A stretch of 64,000 nt of DNA from Pantoea agglomerans NBRC 102470 (lineage in GTDB: Bacteria; Pseudomonadota; Gammaproteobacteria; Enterobacterales; Enterobacteriaceae), in contig NZ_BCZA01000001.1 of the NCBI RefSeq assembly GCF_001598475.1, positions 372,001 to 436,000 on the forward strand, in the 5' to 3' direction. A program made the translations under genes and the position numbers. Below the pieces are notes generated by a model. The model did no database searches, was not told the origin of the DNA, and saw only the letters and a list, made by a program, of their open reading frames with translations. Numbering within the stretch: the first letter of the stretch is position 1; every line of letters starts with the position of its first letter. Positions 26,023-34,619 of this stretch are shown piece after piece.

Positions 26023-26820
26023 ATGAGCCGCGAACAACGTGGAAAAACAGTGGTGATAACCGGTGCCTGTCGTGGCATCGGGGCCGGGATCGCGGCGCGT
26101 TTCGCCCGCGACGGGGCCAGGCTGGTGATGGTGTCGAATGCTGACCGGGTGTTCGCTACAGCCGACCAGCTTCAGCAGCAGTATGGCAGTGAGATTCTGG
26201 CGCTGCAGGTCGATATCACGAATGAAGCTGCGGTGCAGCAGCTCTATCAGCAGGCCTTTGAACGCTTTGGTCAGATCGACGTATCGATACAGAATGCGGG
26301 CGTGATCACCATCGACCGCTTCGACACCATGCCGAAAAGCGACTTTGAGCGGATTCTGGCGGTTAACACCACCGGCGTCTGGCTTTGCTGCCGTGAAGCG
26401 GCGAAATATATGGTGCAGCAGCGCAGCGGCAGCCTGATCAACACCTCATCGGGGCAGGGACGACAGGGCTTTATCTACACGCCGCACTACGCCGCCAGCA
26501 AAATGGGGGTGATAGGCATTACCCAGAGTCTGGCGCTGGAGCTGGCGCCGTGGAACATTACGGTCAACGCTTTTTGCCCTGGCATCATTGAGAGTGAGAT
26601 GTGGGATTACAACGATCGCGTCTGGGGCGAGATCCTCAGCAGCGAGGAGAAAACCTACGGTAAAGGGGAGCTGATGGCGGAGTGGGTGAAAAACATTCCG
26701 CTGAAGCGTGCCGGTCAGCCGGAAGATGTCGCCGGACTGGTGGCGTTTCTGGCATCAGAGGATGCGCGCTACATCACCGGGCAGACCATCAATGTGGATG
26801 GCGGGTTGATCTTCTCCTGA
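26023..26820 (+). CDS. Short-chain dehydrogenase/reductase, ABC locus gene 2
   Basis: 265-residue classical SDR. TGACRGIGAGIA cofactor loop (about 14-25), NAG in SIQNAGVIT, Ser in INTSSGQG, and YxxxK as HYAASKMG. C terminus ITGQTINVDGGLIFS. Resembles sorbitol/xylitol-type dehydrogenases, but the substrate cannot be read from sequence. An ideal AACAGGAGCG site precedes the ATG. Last gene of the operon; a terminator follows. Confidence 0.9.
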   Translation: MSREQRGKTVVITGACRGIGAGIAARFARDGARLVMVSNADRVFATADQLQQQYGSEILALQVDITNEAAVQQLYQQAFERFGQIDVSIQNAGVITIDRFDTMPKSDFERILAVNTTGVWLCCREAAKYMVQQRSGSLINTSSGQGRQGFIYTPHYAASKMGVIGITQSLALELAPWNITVNAFCPGIIESEMWDYNDRVWGEILSSEEKTYGKGELMAEWVKNIPLKRAGQPEDVAGLVAFLASEDARYITGQTINVDGGLIFS

Positions 26821-26836
26821 TGCGGTGAGAGATCGC

Positions 26837-26863
26837 AGGCCTGCTGTAAACGCAGGCCTTTTT
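26837..26863 (+). terminator. Terminator of the ABC/dehydrogenase operon
   Basis: Stem AGGCCTGC (26837-26844) and GCAGGCCT (26852-26859), loop TGTAAAC, then TTTTTC. Confidence 0.88.
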
Positions 26864-26993
26864 CTGACCCGGACTTTTCTGTTATATGCACAATTCGCCG
26901 CTGCTGTCCTGCATCGCCGTCACAATATGTTAAGGTAATAGCTGATGATTTTTGTTTAATTGCAGCTACGAACTAATCAATGTGCCGGGTGAC

Positions 26994-28427
26994 ATGATAC
27001 GGAAAACAGGGGTTCTCTCTTTGATTGCGCTGTCGCTGACTGCCACGCAGAGCGCCCGCGCCTTTCAGACTGAAACAGCGGTGTCAGAAACGCCATTCGA
27101 CAATCCTGCGCGCTACAGCCAGTCGCTGCCGACGCTCGGCGGTGCCAGCGATCAGGATGAAGAGTGGAGCAAAAAGCTGGCGGCGGTGGCCAAGAGTATC
27201 GGTGAAGCGAGTAACAACAGCGACAGCAATGTCACGTTTGGTCAGCAGGCGGGCGTCTGGGCGTTCAATCATCTGCGCGATGAAGTGGCCGATCGGGTTG
27301 AGAGCGAAGGGCAGTCACTGCTTTCCCCTTACGGCACCGCGCAGCTGGATCTGAAAGTCGACATGAACGGAAACTTCACCGGCACCGGCGGCGATCTCTT
27401 CAGCGCCCTGGCCGACGAAAACAGCCGGCTCACCTTCAGCCAGCTTGGGCTGCACGATACCGGCGATGGCCTGGTTGGCAACGCGGGACTGGGACAACGC
27501 TGGGATGCCGGTGACTGGCTGCTGGGTTACAACGGCTTTGTTGACCGCGTGTTCAGCAGCGGCCTGCAACGCGCCTCTGTGGGCACGGAAGCGTGGAGCG
27601 ATTCAATGCGCTTCTCGGCCAACTACTATCAGCCGCTTTCCGGCTGGAAAAATCTGGGCGATTCGCAGCAGCAGCGCATGGCGCGCGGCTACGATATTAC
27701 GAGCCAGAGCTATCTGCCCTTTTATCGTCAGCTGGGCGTTTCGGTGAGCTATCAGCAATATCTGGGTGAGAATGTCGATCTGTTTAACAGCGGCAACCGC
27801 TATCACAATCCCTCCGCCATGTCGTTTGGCCTCTCTTACACTCCCGTGCCGCTGGTGACGCTGTCCGCTACCCATAAAACCAGCAGTGCCGGTGAGAGTC
27901 AGGATCAGCTGGGGCTGAAACTCAACTATCGCTTTGGCGTGGCGCTGCGACGTCAGCTCGATGCCGGAAACGTCGCTGAGGCGCACTCCCTGCGCGGCAG
28001 CCGTTACGATACCGTCACCCGCAGCGATACGCCGGTGCTCGCTTTCCGTCAGCGCAAAACGCTGTCCGTGTTTCTGGCAACCCCGCCCTGGCAGTTAAGC
28101 AGTGGCGAGAGTCTGCCGCTGAAGCTGCAGGTGCGCGCCAGCAATGCTATCAAGGCGGTAAGCTGGCAGGGCGATACGCAGGCGCTGAGCCTGACACCTC
28201 CGGCCAATAACGCCGATCCGCAGGGCTGGAGTGTGATCTTACCGCAGTGGGATCCGTCGCCAGACGCCAGCAACGAATATCGCCTGTCGGTAACACTGGA
28301 GGATAGCAAGCAGCAGCGTGTGACCTCTAACTGGATCACCCTGAAAATTCAGCCACCGATGACCATAGACGAGGCCCCGCAGAACGATCGCTATGATTTG
28401 ATGGCACCTGGGGGCACCACACTGTAG
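26994..28427 (+). CDS. ychO: YchO-like inverse autotransporter (intimin/invasin beta-domain) protein
   Basis: 477 residues. Signal peptide MIRKTGVLSLIALSLTATQSARA, then an inverse-autotransporter beta-barrel domain (about 60-320): DSNVTFGQQAGVWAFN, SPYGTAQLDLKVD, FSQLGLHDTGDGLVGNAGLG, LLGYNGFVDRVF, and a final barrel strand GLKLNYRFGV. A short Ig-like C-terminal part (about 340-460) follows. Outer membrane, possible adhesin. ATG 26994 is chosen for the signal peptide. In E. coli ychO lies just beyond chaC-ychN, so the DNA between chaC and this gene is an insertion or replacement, and ychN is missing. Confidence 0.9.
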   Translation: MIRKTGVLSLIALSLTATQSARAFQTETAVSETPFDNPARYSQSLPTLGGASDQDEEWSKKLAAVAKSIGEASNNSDSNVTFGQQAGVWAFNHLRDEVADRVESEGQSLLSPYGTAQLDLKVDMNGNFTGTGGDLFSALADENSRLTFSQLGLHDTGDGLVGNAGLGQRWDAGDWLLGYNGFVDRVFSSGLQRASVGTEAWSDSMRFSANYYQPLSGWKNLGDSQQQRMARGYDITSQSYLPFYRQLGVSVSYQQYLGENVDLFNSGNRYHNPSAMSFGLSYTPVPLVTLSATHKTSSAGESQDQLGLKLNYRFGVALRRQLDAGNVAEAHSLRGSRYDTVTRSDTPVLAFRQRKTLSVFLATPPWQLSSGESLPLKLQVRASNAIKAVSWQGDTQALSLTPPANNADPQGWSVILPQWDPSPDASNEYRLSVTLEDSKQQRVTSNWITLKIQPPMTIDEAPQNDRYDLMAPGGTTL

Positions 28428-28696
28428 CAGGAATGCTGTGCTGCACAGAAAGGATAGGAGAGTTAATAGCGGCGGTGATGTGCAGACGCTGTTGTTAACG
28501 TCTGCAGGCCCGACAGCGGTTACTGGCAGAGATAAGTTGTCGGGATGACGAAGGCGCGGCAGAGTGACATCACTATTGATCCTGAAATGAGAGCGGGAAC
28601 CACTGGGTGAAAGCAGGAACGACGCTGCGCAGCGGGCAGGGTATTGATATTAAGAAGGCGCGGGCAGCGCCGCCGTTTAGCACAGCGGCCCGGTTA
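28428..28696. other. Intergenic region after ychO, no gene seen
   Basis: About 270 bp between convergent ychO and the small minus-strand gene. A few inverted pairs (GCAGACG...CGTCTGC at 28483-28503) could terminate ychO. No ORF with family resemblance. Confidence 0.5.
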
Positions 28697-28948
28697 TCAG
28701 TTAACCATGCTCATCACAATACGCACCGCTCTGGCGTAGACCTCTCGCTGACCGTTTACCGACCGTGCCTGCTGATGCTGCAGGAATGCAATTATGTCCT
28801 GTAAGCCTGCCGTCTTGCCTGACTTCAGCAGGCTCGACACGGCCTGCCCTACAACGGCATGGACGTCAGCCATATCTGCCGGTTTATCGGTACTCAATAG
28901 AAACTCCAGCGCAACCGTTCTGTTGAATAGCACCTGAAGAGGCAACAC
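28697..28948 (-). CDS. YmgB/AriR-family small protein
   Basis: Up to 83 residues; the core AVVGQAVSSLLKSGKTAGLQ followed by DIIAFLQ and a final helix VYARAVRIVMSMVN follows the pattern of E. coli AriR/YmgB (AVLGQAVTNLMLSG...NIILSL...IRKTLEIVL). In E. coli these are small helical connector proteins tied to biofilm, acid resistance and the Rcs system. The start is uncertain: only GTG/TTG codons (28948, 28933) precede the conserved part, and the first ATG (28873) would remove one helix. The neighbouring chemoreceptor and GGDEF-EAL genes fit a lifestyle-switch context. Confidence 0.6.
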   Translation of the reverse strand: MLPLQVLFNRTVALEFLLSTDKPADMADVHAVVGQAVSSLLKSGKTAGLQDIIAFLQHQQARSVNGQREVYARAVRIVMSMVN

Positions 28949-28999
28949 TCAGGCGATTCAGCTTTATCAGCCTGGTCACAGGTTTTTTATAAGCCCGCA

Positions 29000-29494
29000 T
29001 CATGGCAGGGCCTTAAGCAGCTTTTCACGCAGCGTTGCCACCTGGGTTGTCAGCTCACCAAGTTCACTACAGGCGGTATCCATCACCGAGATCATATCAG
29101 CCGGGACGTCAGCCGCCGCGACTTTAAGCTGGTGGCCCTGTTCTGTCAGGGAGATCAGTACCCGGCGCTCATCATTTCCCGTGTCACGCTGGCGGCAGAT
29201 AATGCCCGCGCTTTCAAGCCGCTTCAGAAGCTGGCTGAGCGTGCCGGAATCAAGCCGGACGCGTGCACCAATATCAGAGACGGTCAGGCGATCTTTCTCC
29301 CACAGCACCAGCAGCACCAGATATTGCGGATAGGTGAGTCCCAGCGGTTTTAACCGCGACTGATAGAGCTTTGTCATGGCAAGTGAGGCGGAATAGAGCG
29401 CAAAGCAGAGAAACTGGTCGATAGTTTCAGGCGCTGCACTGGCGGGAGGCGTATCGGAGATCCCCGCGGGTTCGTCATTCATATCTTTACTCAT
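29000..29494 (-). CDS. ohrR: OhrR-like MarR-family organic peroxide regulator
   Basis: 164 residues with the OhrR signature QFLCFALYSASLAMTKLY, holding peroxidatic Cys30 and Tyr34, and GLTYPQYLVLLVLWEKD. Winged helix at about 70-120 (RLDSGTLSQLLKRLESAG; wing RQRDTGNDERRVLISL). Further cysteines at about 100 and 142 allow a two-Cys mechanism as in Xanthomonas OhrR. It usually represses an adjacent ohr peroxidase gene; none is in this window. The N-terminal 20 residues are a low-complexity extension. Confidence 0.85.
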   Translation of the reverse strand: MSKDMNDEPAGISDTPPASAAPETIDQFLCFALYSASLAMTKLYQSRLKPLGLTYPQYLVLLVLWEKDRLTVSDIGARVRLDSGTLSQLLKRLESAGIICRQRDTGNDERRVLISLTEQGHQLKVAAADVPADMISVMDTACSELGELTTQVATLREKLLKALP

Positions 29495-29815
29495 TCTGAG
29501 TCCGGGGTGGGACAGCCAGACCCCAGGCTGTTGGTCAGCCGTGAAGTCTCGCGAATAGTATCTCGGGGAGATGTTGATTTCGGCAGCATCTCTTTCTGGT
29601 GTAAGACACCAGACTTTTAAGCGCTATCGCAGCGGGAGAAAAAGCCTTTAGCTGCGTCGCCGATTGAAAGTCGGCACAGTATTGAGTCAAATTAAATTGA
29701 AGTCAACATAACCGGTCGCAACCCTTGCGCACAACGTGCGCCGGGTGCAACGCAGCTAAGATCGGCAGGACAATTTCAGCATTTAACCCAGGCTGAAGCC
29801 GCCCGCCGATACGGC
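29495..29815. other. ohrR upstream region
   Basis: 321 bp between the ohrR start and the chemoreceptor stop. Carries an OhrR-box-like palindrome (separate entry). The stem AGGTCTGGTG-like pairs near 29595-29615 (TGGTGTAAGACACCA) form a small hairpin. No ohr gene or remnant was recognised. Confidence 0.5.
29687..29700. promoter_or_regulatory. OhrR-box-like palindrome
   Basis: TCAAATTAAATTGA resembles the known OhrR operator core CAATTAAATTG with one extra A. It lies 193 bp upstream of the ohrR start, AT-rich in GC-rich surroundings. Confidence 0.4.
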
Positions 29816-31360
29816 TTATACGGTGAAGGTCTCTACCATGCCGCGCAGGTCGCGCGCCTGGGCCAGCAGTGACTGCGATGCAGAAGAGGACTCTTCCACC
29901 AGCGCGGCGTTATTCTGCGTGACGCCATCCATCTGACTCACCGCAATACTGACCTGGGAGATGCCCTGCATCTGTTCACCGGAGGAGAGGGAGAGGTTGT
30001 CCATAGCATCGGCCAGTTCACCGACGCGGCTGACAATCTTCAGGATGCGCTCACCCGTTCCGGCCGCTACGGTTACGCCATCCTCGACCTGCGTCACGGC
30101 CTGCTCAATCAGCTGCTTGATGTCGCGTGCTGCGGTGGCGCTGCGCTGGGCCAGCGAGCGGACTTCACCCGCGACCACGGCAAATCCGCGGCCCTCTTCA
30201 CCAGCGCGCGCGGCTTCTACGGCGGCGTTGAGCGCCAGAATATTGGTCTGGAAAGCAATGCCTTCAATCACCGACGTAATATCGCGTACCCGAACGGCAC
30301 TCAGCGAAATGTCATGCATGGTTTCTGACAGGCGCTGGACATCTGCTTCGCCCGCCTGGGCCAGGGTGGCGGCCTCGCGCGCTGAACCGGCAGTCTGCTG
30401 CGCGCCCGCGGCGTTGCTTTTTACCGTGGCGGTGAGCTGCTCCATGCTGGCGGCCGTTTCCTGCAACGCAGCAGCCTGCTGCTCGGTACGGGATGAAAGC
30501 TCAGTATTGCCCTGCGAAATCTCATCGGCCGCCAGCGCCACCGAGGCGGATGCCCCTTTGATCTGCGTAACCAGTTCGCGCAGGTTGGTCTGCATGCCGC
30601 TGAGCGACGCAAGCAGGCTGGTGCTGTCGCCACGGCGCAGCGTGACCGGCGAGGTGAGATCACCGGCGGCAATCGCAGCAGCCAGCGTCTGAGCCTGCAC
30701 CGGTTCGCCGCCCAGCTGGCGCATCAGTATCCGCACAATAAACGCGCAGGTGACGACGGCAGCCAGCACGGAGAGCACCGCCAGGATGATCAGTATCCAG
30801 GTGGTGCGGGCGATAGCGATGCCGTTATCCACTACCGCATCCCGGCTGCTGCGCATCTCAAGCTCCGTCAGATCGTTTATCGCCTTCAGCAGGCTTTGCT
30901 GAGCCGGACGCGCCACCTTTAACAGATAGTCGGTGACCTCCTGCTGACGATTTTCCATCCCCAGTTTCCCGGCGGTCATCAGCGTGGAGAGAGCGGCCTC
31001 TTCAGTGGACTCGATTCTGCTCATCGCCTCCCGTCCTGCCTGTCCGGGGTCGGTCTGCATCATGCCTGAGAGTACTTCGCGGTTGCTGATATAAAGCGCG
31101 CGCTGTTTTTGCAGACGTTCCCATTCTGGCTTCATGGCAACGGGATCGGTCAGCAGAGCAAGGTTACGCACCGCGATTGCCATATCCCGCACGCCACCAC
31201 GCATATCCAGCACCGTCTGGTACTTTTTCAAACGGACATTAACCACCTCATCCATACCATCGCGAGCGCTATCCAGCGCGTGAATCGCGGTGCCGGTACA
31301 GATAATAAACAGCAGAATAAGCAAGCCAAAACCTGCGCTAAGGCGCGTTGAAATTTTCAT
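29816..31360 (-). CDS. Methyl-accepting chemotaxis protein (4HB sensor)
   Basis: 514-residue transmembrane chemoreceptor. TM1 about 7-29, periplasmic four-helix-bundle sensor (about 30-188, with VRLKKYQTVLDMRGGVRDMA), TM2 about 188-212, HAMP about 213-268, then the long cytoplasmic coiled-coil signalling domain with the conserved tip IAFQTNILALNAAVEAARAG and FAVVAGEVRSLAQRSA. The C terminus ends GMVETFTV without the NWETF-type CheR pentapeptide, so adaptation probably relies on other receptors. The ligand is unknown. ATG 31360 follows a GAACGAGAG site; a sigma-28-like -10 lies about 35 bp upstream. Confidence 0.95.
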   Translation of the reverse strand: MKISTRLSAGFGLLILLFIICTGTAIHALDSARDGMDEVVNVRLKKYQTVLDMRGGVRDMAIAVRNLALLTDPVAMKPEWERLQKQRALYISNREVLSGMMQTDPGQAGREAMSRIESTEEAALSTLMTAGKLGMENRQQEVTDYLLKVARPAQQSLLKAINDLTELEMRSSRDAVVDNGIAIARTTWILIILAVLSVLAAVVTCAFIVRILMRQLGGEPVQAQTLAAAIAAGDLTSPVTLRRGDSTSLLASLSGMQTNLRELVTQIKGASASVALAADEISQGNTELSSRTEQQAAALQETAASMEQLTATVKSNAAGAQQTAGSAREAATLAQAGEADVQRLSETMHDISLSAVRVRDITSVIEGIAFQTNILALNAAVEAARAGEEGRGFAVVAGEVRSLAQRSATAARDIKQLIEQAVTQVEDGVTVAAGTGERILKIVSRVGELADAMDNLSLSSGEQMQGISQVSIAVSQMDGVTQNNAALVEESSSASQSLLAQARDLRGMVETFTV

Positions 31361-31393
31361 CTCTCGTTCCGAAAGAGTTCATTGGGTAAACCG

Positions 31394-31401
31394 GTATCGG
31401 C
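31394..31401 (-). promoter_or_regulatory. Possible sigma-28 (FliA) -10 element upstream of the chemoreceptor
   Basis: Minus-strand GCCGATAC matches 7 of 8 bases of the GCCGATAA -10 consensus, 34 bp upstream of the start codon. The expected TAAAGTTT -35 at 11-nt spacing is poor, so this is tentative. Confidence 0.35.
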
Positions 31402-31912
31402 AGGCGAGAGAACTTCTGGAGAGTTACGTTTAACTAAATTGTTCGCTATTTAATTTAAGGAAATTAAAAACTGCATGTATACCCACCTCGTTATGCCACA
31501 AAAATCGTAACGGAATTGATAACGAAAACCCGGCCAATATGCTGATAAATCGCTTTTTATCGTCTGGCGAGTGTGCGCCTTTTCGCGCTGTTCAGCGGCG
31601 CGATACGCCAGCAGCGTAACCGGTTAAAAACACCGGAGTGCACAAATTTAACCGGACGGGCCTGTTAATCTGGCTGCTGCTGCCGATAGAACACTATTCG
31701 ACATTGATGACGTAACCGACACGCATCGGGCTCCGCAGAACGTCTGCCTCACTGCCGTAAGGCGGGTGAGAACGTGCGAATGCGATGAGTAAAAATAGCG
31801 GAGGGGTGATAATTGTCGGCAGCTTAGCAGACATTGTATGAGAAGTACGCCCCGGTTTTTTACTGAAAATTAAAACAAAACTCTGACACTTTCCATCACC
31901 GGGAACTAACGC
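31402..31912. other. Divergent intergenic region, chemoreceptor/GGDEF-EAL
   Basis: About 510 bp between two divergent genes. AT-rich near 31430-31470. No ORF or known operator recognised; it is expected to hold both promoters. Confidence 0.5.
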
Positions 31913-33469
31913 ATGCGCCTGAAACTTTTCTGGCTCGCAATGCTGAATATTGCGACCATCATTTTACTCTCCACGCTGTGGGAATTCGGGCTCGAGGCGT
32001 GGATCTCCAGCCTGCTGGGCCTGAGCTATGATCCCGATTTTGAAACCAGTGAGCGGCTGCGGTTTATCCTGACCTCCACCTCGTTTGCCGGACTGGCAAT
32101 GATTATTCCGGCGCTGCTTATCGCGGGTCTGATCCGCAACACGCTGCGTGCGGAAAAAAATGCGCTCAGGCTGGCCGGAACTGATGCGCTGACGGGAGTC
32201 ATGAACCGCCGATCGTTCACTGCACACATTGCTGCGCTTGATGCCGACGGGACGCCCTACACCCTGACGCTGCTCGACATCAATGACTTTAAGAATATCA
32301 ATGACCTGAACGGTCATCGTCAGGGCGACGCCACGCTGGTCGCGCTGGCCAATCTGCTGATCGCTTCGGCGGGTACCGGGAGTCAGGTGTTTCGCATCGG
32401 TGGGGATGAATTTGCCATTGTTGCCCAGGCTTCACAGGCAGATCAGGCGCTGGCCGCCGCCGAAAGCTTCTGCCAGCATGCGGCATCCATCCGGACCGGT
32501 CCGCACACCTTCCTGAGCCTTTCAGCAGGCATCGCCAGCTCATCCTGCACGGGTCAGGCCGATGTCGTGCGGGCGGCGGATCTGGCGCTGTACGAGGCGA
32601 AGCAGGATAAGTGCGCCTGTCTGGCACGATTCTCCCCGGACATGGAGCTGCGCTTTCGCCAGCGGGAAAGGCTGGAGCAGGAGGTTGTTGCCGCCGTTAG
32701 CGGACATGCCATCGTTCCCTTTCTGCAGCCGCTGGTTTCACTGCGCACCGGTAACATTACCGGCTTTGAGATACTGGCGCGCTGGATCACTGCATCTGGT
32801 CAGACGGTTTCACCTGCAGAGTTTCTGCCAGTGGTGGAGCGGCTGGGGTTGATGGACAGCATGACAGTGGCGCTGCTGCAGGATGCTGTCAGTGCAACCC
32901 GGGCATGGCCAGCCGGGCTCTGCCTGTCGCTGAACATTACCCCGGAGCAGTTGCTGAGACCGTCGCTGACCAGCTGTTTGTCCAGCATTATGCAGCATGC
33001 CGGGCCGGTAATGCTGGAACTTGAAATCACCGAACAGAATGTCATGGCCATTTCTGACGATGCCCGCCAGGCGATCCGTCTGCTGAAAGAGGCCGGTATC
33101 GGAGTGGTGCTGGATGATTTTGGCACCGGCTACTCCAACCTGTCGGTTTTGCTGGGGCTGGGTATTACCAAAATCAAAATTGACCAGACGTTTATCGCCG
33201 GAATCGTGACCGGATCTGAGCAGCGAAAAGTGGTGGAAACGCTGCTGGCACTCTGTCAGGGGCTTAATGTGATCATTACTGCTGAGGGCATTGAGGATGT
33301 CGCCACGCTGAGGTGGCTGAGAAAGCGCGGCTGTGATTATGGTCAGGGATATCTCTTCAGCCGTCCGGTTCCTGCCGGGCAGGCCACCACGTTGCTGGCG
33401 TCCGCTAACGTGGAGGAATTGATGCAGGAAGAGGCGATGGCCGTTAGCTTAGTCAGGTCGCTGGGCTGA
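31913..33469 (+). CDS. Membrane GGDEF-EAL cyclic-di-GMP enzyme
   Basis: 518 residues. Two transmembrane helices (about 5-25 and 55-76) enclose a short periplasmic loop. GGDEF domain about 85-240 with intact RIGGDEFA (161-168) and DINDFKNIND. EAL domain about 255-500 with EIL replacing EAL (286-288; the metal-ligand Glu is kept), LNITPEQ, DDFGTGYSNL, KIKIDQTF, TAEGIED and QGYLFSRP. Both catalytic sites look competent, so it may make or break c-di-GMP depending on signal. No sensory PAS or GAF domain is visible. Confidence 0.93.
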   Translation: MRLKLFWLAMLNIATIILLSTLWEFGLEAWISSLLGLSYDPDFETSERLRFILTSTSFAGLAMIIPALLIAGLIRNTLRAEKNALRLAGTDALTGVMNRRSFTAHIAALDADGTPYTLTLLDINDFKNINDLNGHRQGDATLVALANLLIASAGTGSQVFRIGGDEFAIVAQASQADQALAAAESFCQHAASIRTGPHTFLSLSAGIASSSCTGQADVVRAADLALYEAKQDKCACLARFSPDMELRFRQRERLEQEVVAAVSGHAIVPFLQPLVSLRTGNITGFEILARWITASGQTVSPAEFLPVVERLGLMDSMTVALLQDAVSATRAWPAGLCLSLNITPEQLLRPSLTSCLSSIMQHAGPVMLELEITEQNVMAISDDARQAIRLLKEAGIGVVLDDFGTGYSNLSVLLGLGITKIKIDQTFIAGIVTGSEQRKVVETLLALCQGLNVIITAEGIEDVATLRWLRKRGCDYGQGYLFSRPVPAGQATTLLASANVEELMQEEAMAVSLVRSLG

Positions 33470-33500
33470 AAGCGCGCAACACTCTCTGTGGCCGGGATTA

Positions 33501-33537
33501 AAACAATAAACGGGCCCGGCGGTCAGAGCCGGGCCCG
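33501..33537 (-). terminator. Terminator of the porin gene
   Basis: Strong stem CGGGCCCGGC (33511-33520) / GCCGGGCCCG (33528-33537); on the minus strand it is followed by TTTATTGTTTT, 9 bp after the porin stop. May also block read-through from the GGDEF-EAL gene. Confidence 0.75.
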
Positions 33538-33545
33538 CTGTCACA

Positions 33546-34619
33546 TCAGAACTGGTAAATCAGACCCAGGGCTGTGATGTCGTCGGTCGGCAGGCGAAGC
33601 GGATTGTTATCTTTCAACAGGTTGATGCGGTATTCACCATAGACCGACATGTTCTTGTTGAAGTAGTAAGTGGCACCCACGGCGGTGTATTTAATGATGT
33701 CGGCATCGCCGATATTCTCAATTTCCTTGCCTTTGGATGAGACGTAACCCACGGACGGACGGAAGCCGTTCAGGAACTGATACTGCGCCACGGCTTCAAA
33801 GTTCTGCGCTTTGTTAGCGAAACCGCCAGTAATTGGCGTGGCGTTCAGAGTTTCACCGTACATGGCAGCCAGATAGACCTGGTTCGCATCATATTTCACC
33901 GAGGTCGCCCAGTGCTGGGCTTTTTCGCCTTCTCCGCGTGCGGCAGCATTCTGCGCCGTTGTGCGTTCCAGGCTGGCAAACGCGCCGGCAAAGCTCAGGC
34001 CGAAATCGAAGTCATAGGAAGCGGAGAGGGCGAAGCCGTCGCCGTTGGAACGACGCACGCCGTCAATGTTACTGCTGCGATCGTTTTTGCCCTGATACTG
34101 CGCGGCAAGGTTTAAGCCGTCGACCAGACCAAAGAAATTGCTGTTACGCCAGGTCAGTACACCGGTTGAGCGGCCAGAGAGAAAGGCGTCGGTATAACCG
34201 GAGTCGCCGCCGAAGAACGGCAGCATATCGGTATAACTCAGCACGTCATAGACCAGGCCGTAGTTACGTCCGTAATCCAGCGAACCTGCCTCGCCAAACT
34301 TCAGGCCAGCATAGCCCAGACGGGTACGGTTGGTGGCCTGGGCGTCACTGCCCTCGGAGTTATGCAGACTGTACTGATACTGCCAGAAACCGTAGCCGGT
34401 AAGCTGGTCAGTAATCTTTGTCTCGCCTTTAAAGCCAAAGCGGGCATAAGAGGAGGTATCACCATCGTTGTTGTTATCGTCAGAAAAGAGGTGTGACACG
34501 TTAATCTTGCCGACCAGATCCAGCTTATTGCCATCCTTGTTATAAACTTCTGCGGCCTGCGCGGAGGAGAGACCGATCAGTAACGGCATGACAGCCGCCA
34601 GTAAAGTGCGCTTCATCAT
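33546..34619 (-). CDS. OmpC/OmpF-type general porin
   Basis: 357 residues. Signal peptide ending SSAQA then AEVYNKDGNKLDLVGKI, typical of enterobacterial trimeric porins. Sixteen-strand barrel with loop L3 constriction motif LPFFGGDSG (E. coli PEFGGD), and the C-terminal aromatic strand LGLIYQF for BAM recognition. The best E. coli counterparts are OmpC/OmpF/OmpN/PhoE; which one cannot be told. Two ATGs (34619, 34616) are possible. A long AT-rich region upstream separates it from the divergent ast operon. Confidence 0.93.
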   Translation of the reverse strand: MMKRTLLAAVMPLLIGLSSAQAAEVYNKDGNKLDLVGKINVSHLFSDDNNNDGDTSSYARFGFKGETKITDQLTGYGFWQYQYSLHNSEGSDAQATNRTRLGYAGLKFGEAGSLDYGRNYGLVYDVLSYTDMLPFFGGDSGYTDAFLSGRSTGVLTWRNSNFFGLVDGLNLAAQYQGKNDRSSNIDGVRRSNGDGFALSASYDFDFGLSFAGAFASLERTTAQNAAARGEGEKAQHWATSVKYDANQVYLAAMYGETLNATPITGGFANKAQNFEAVAQYQFLNGFRPSVGYVSSKGKEIENIGDADIIKYTAVGATYYFNKNMSVYGEYRINLLKDNNPLRLPTDDITALGLIYQF

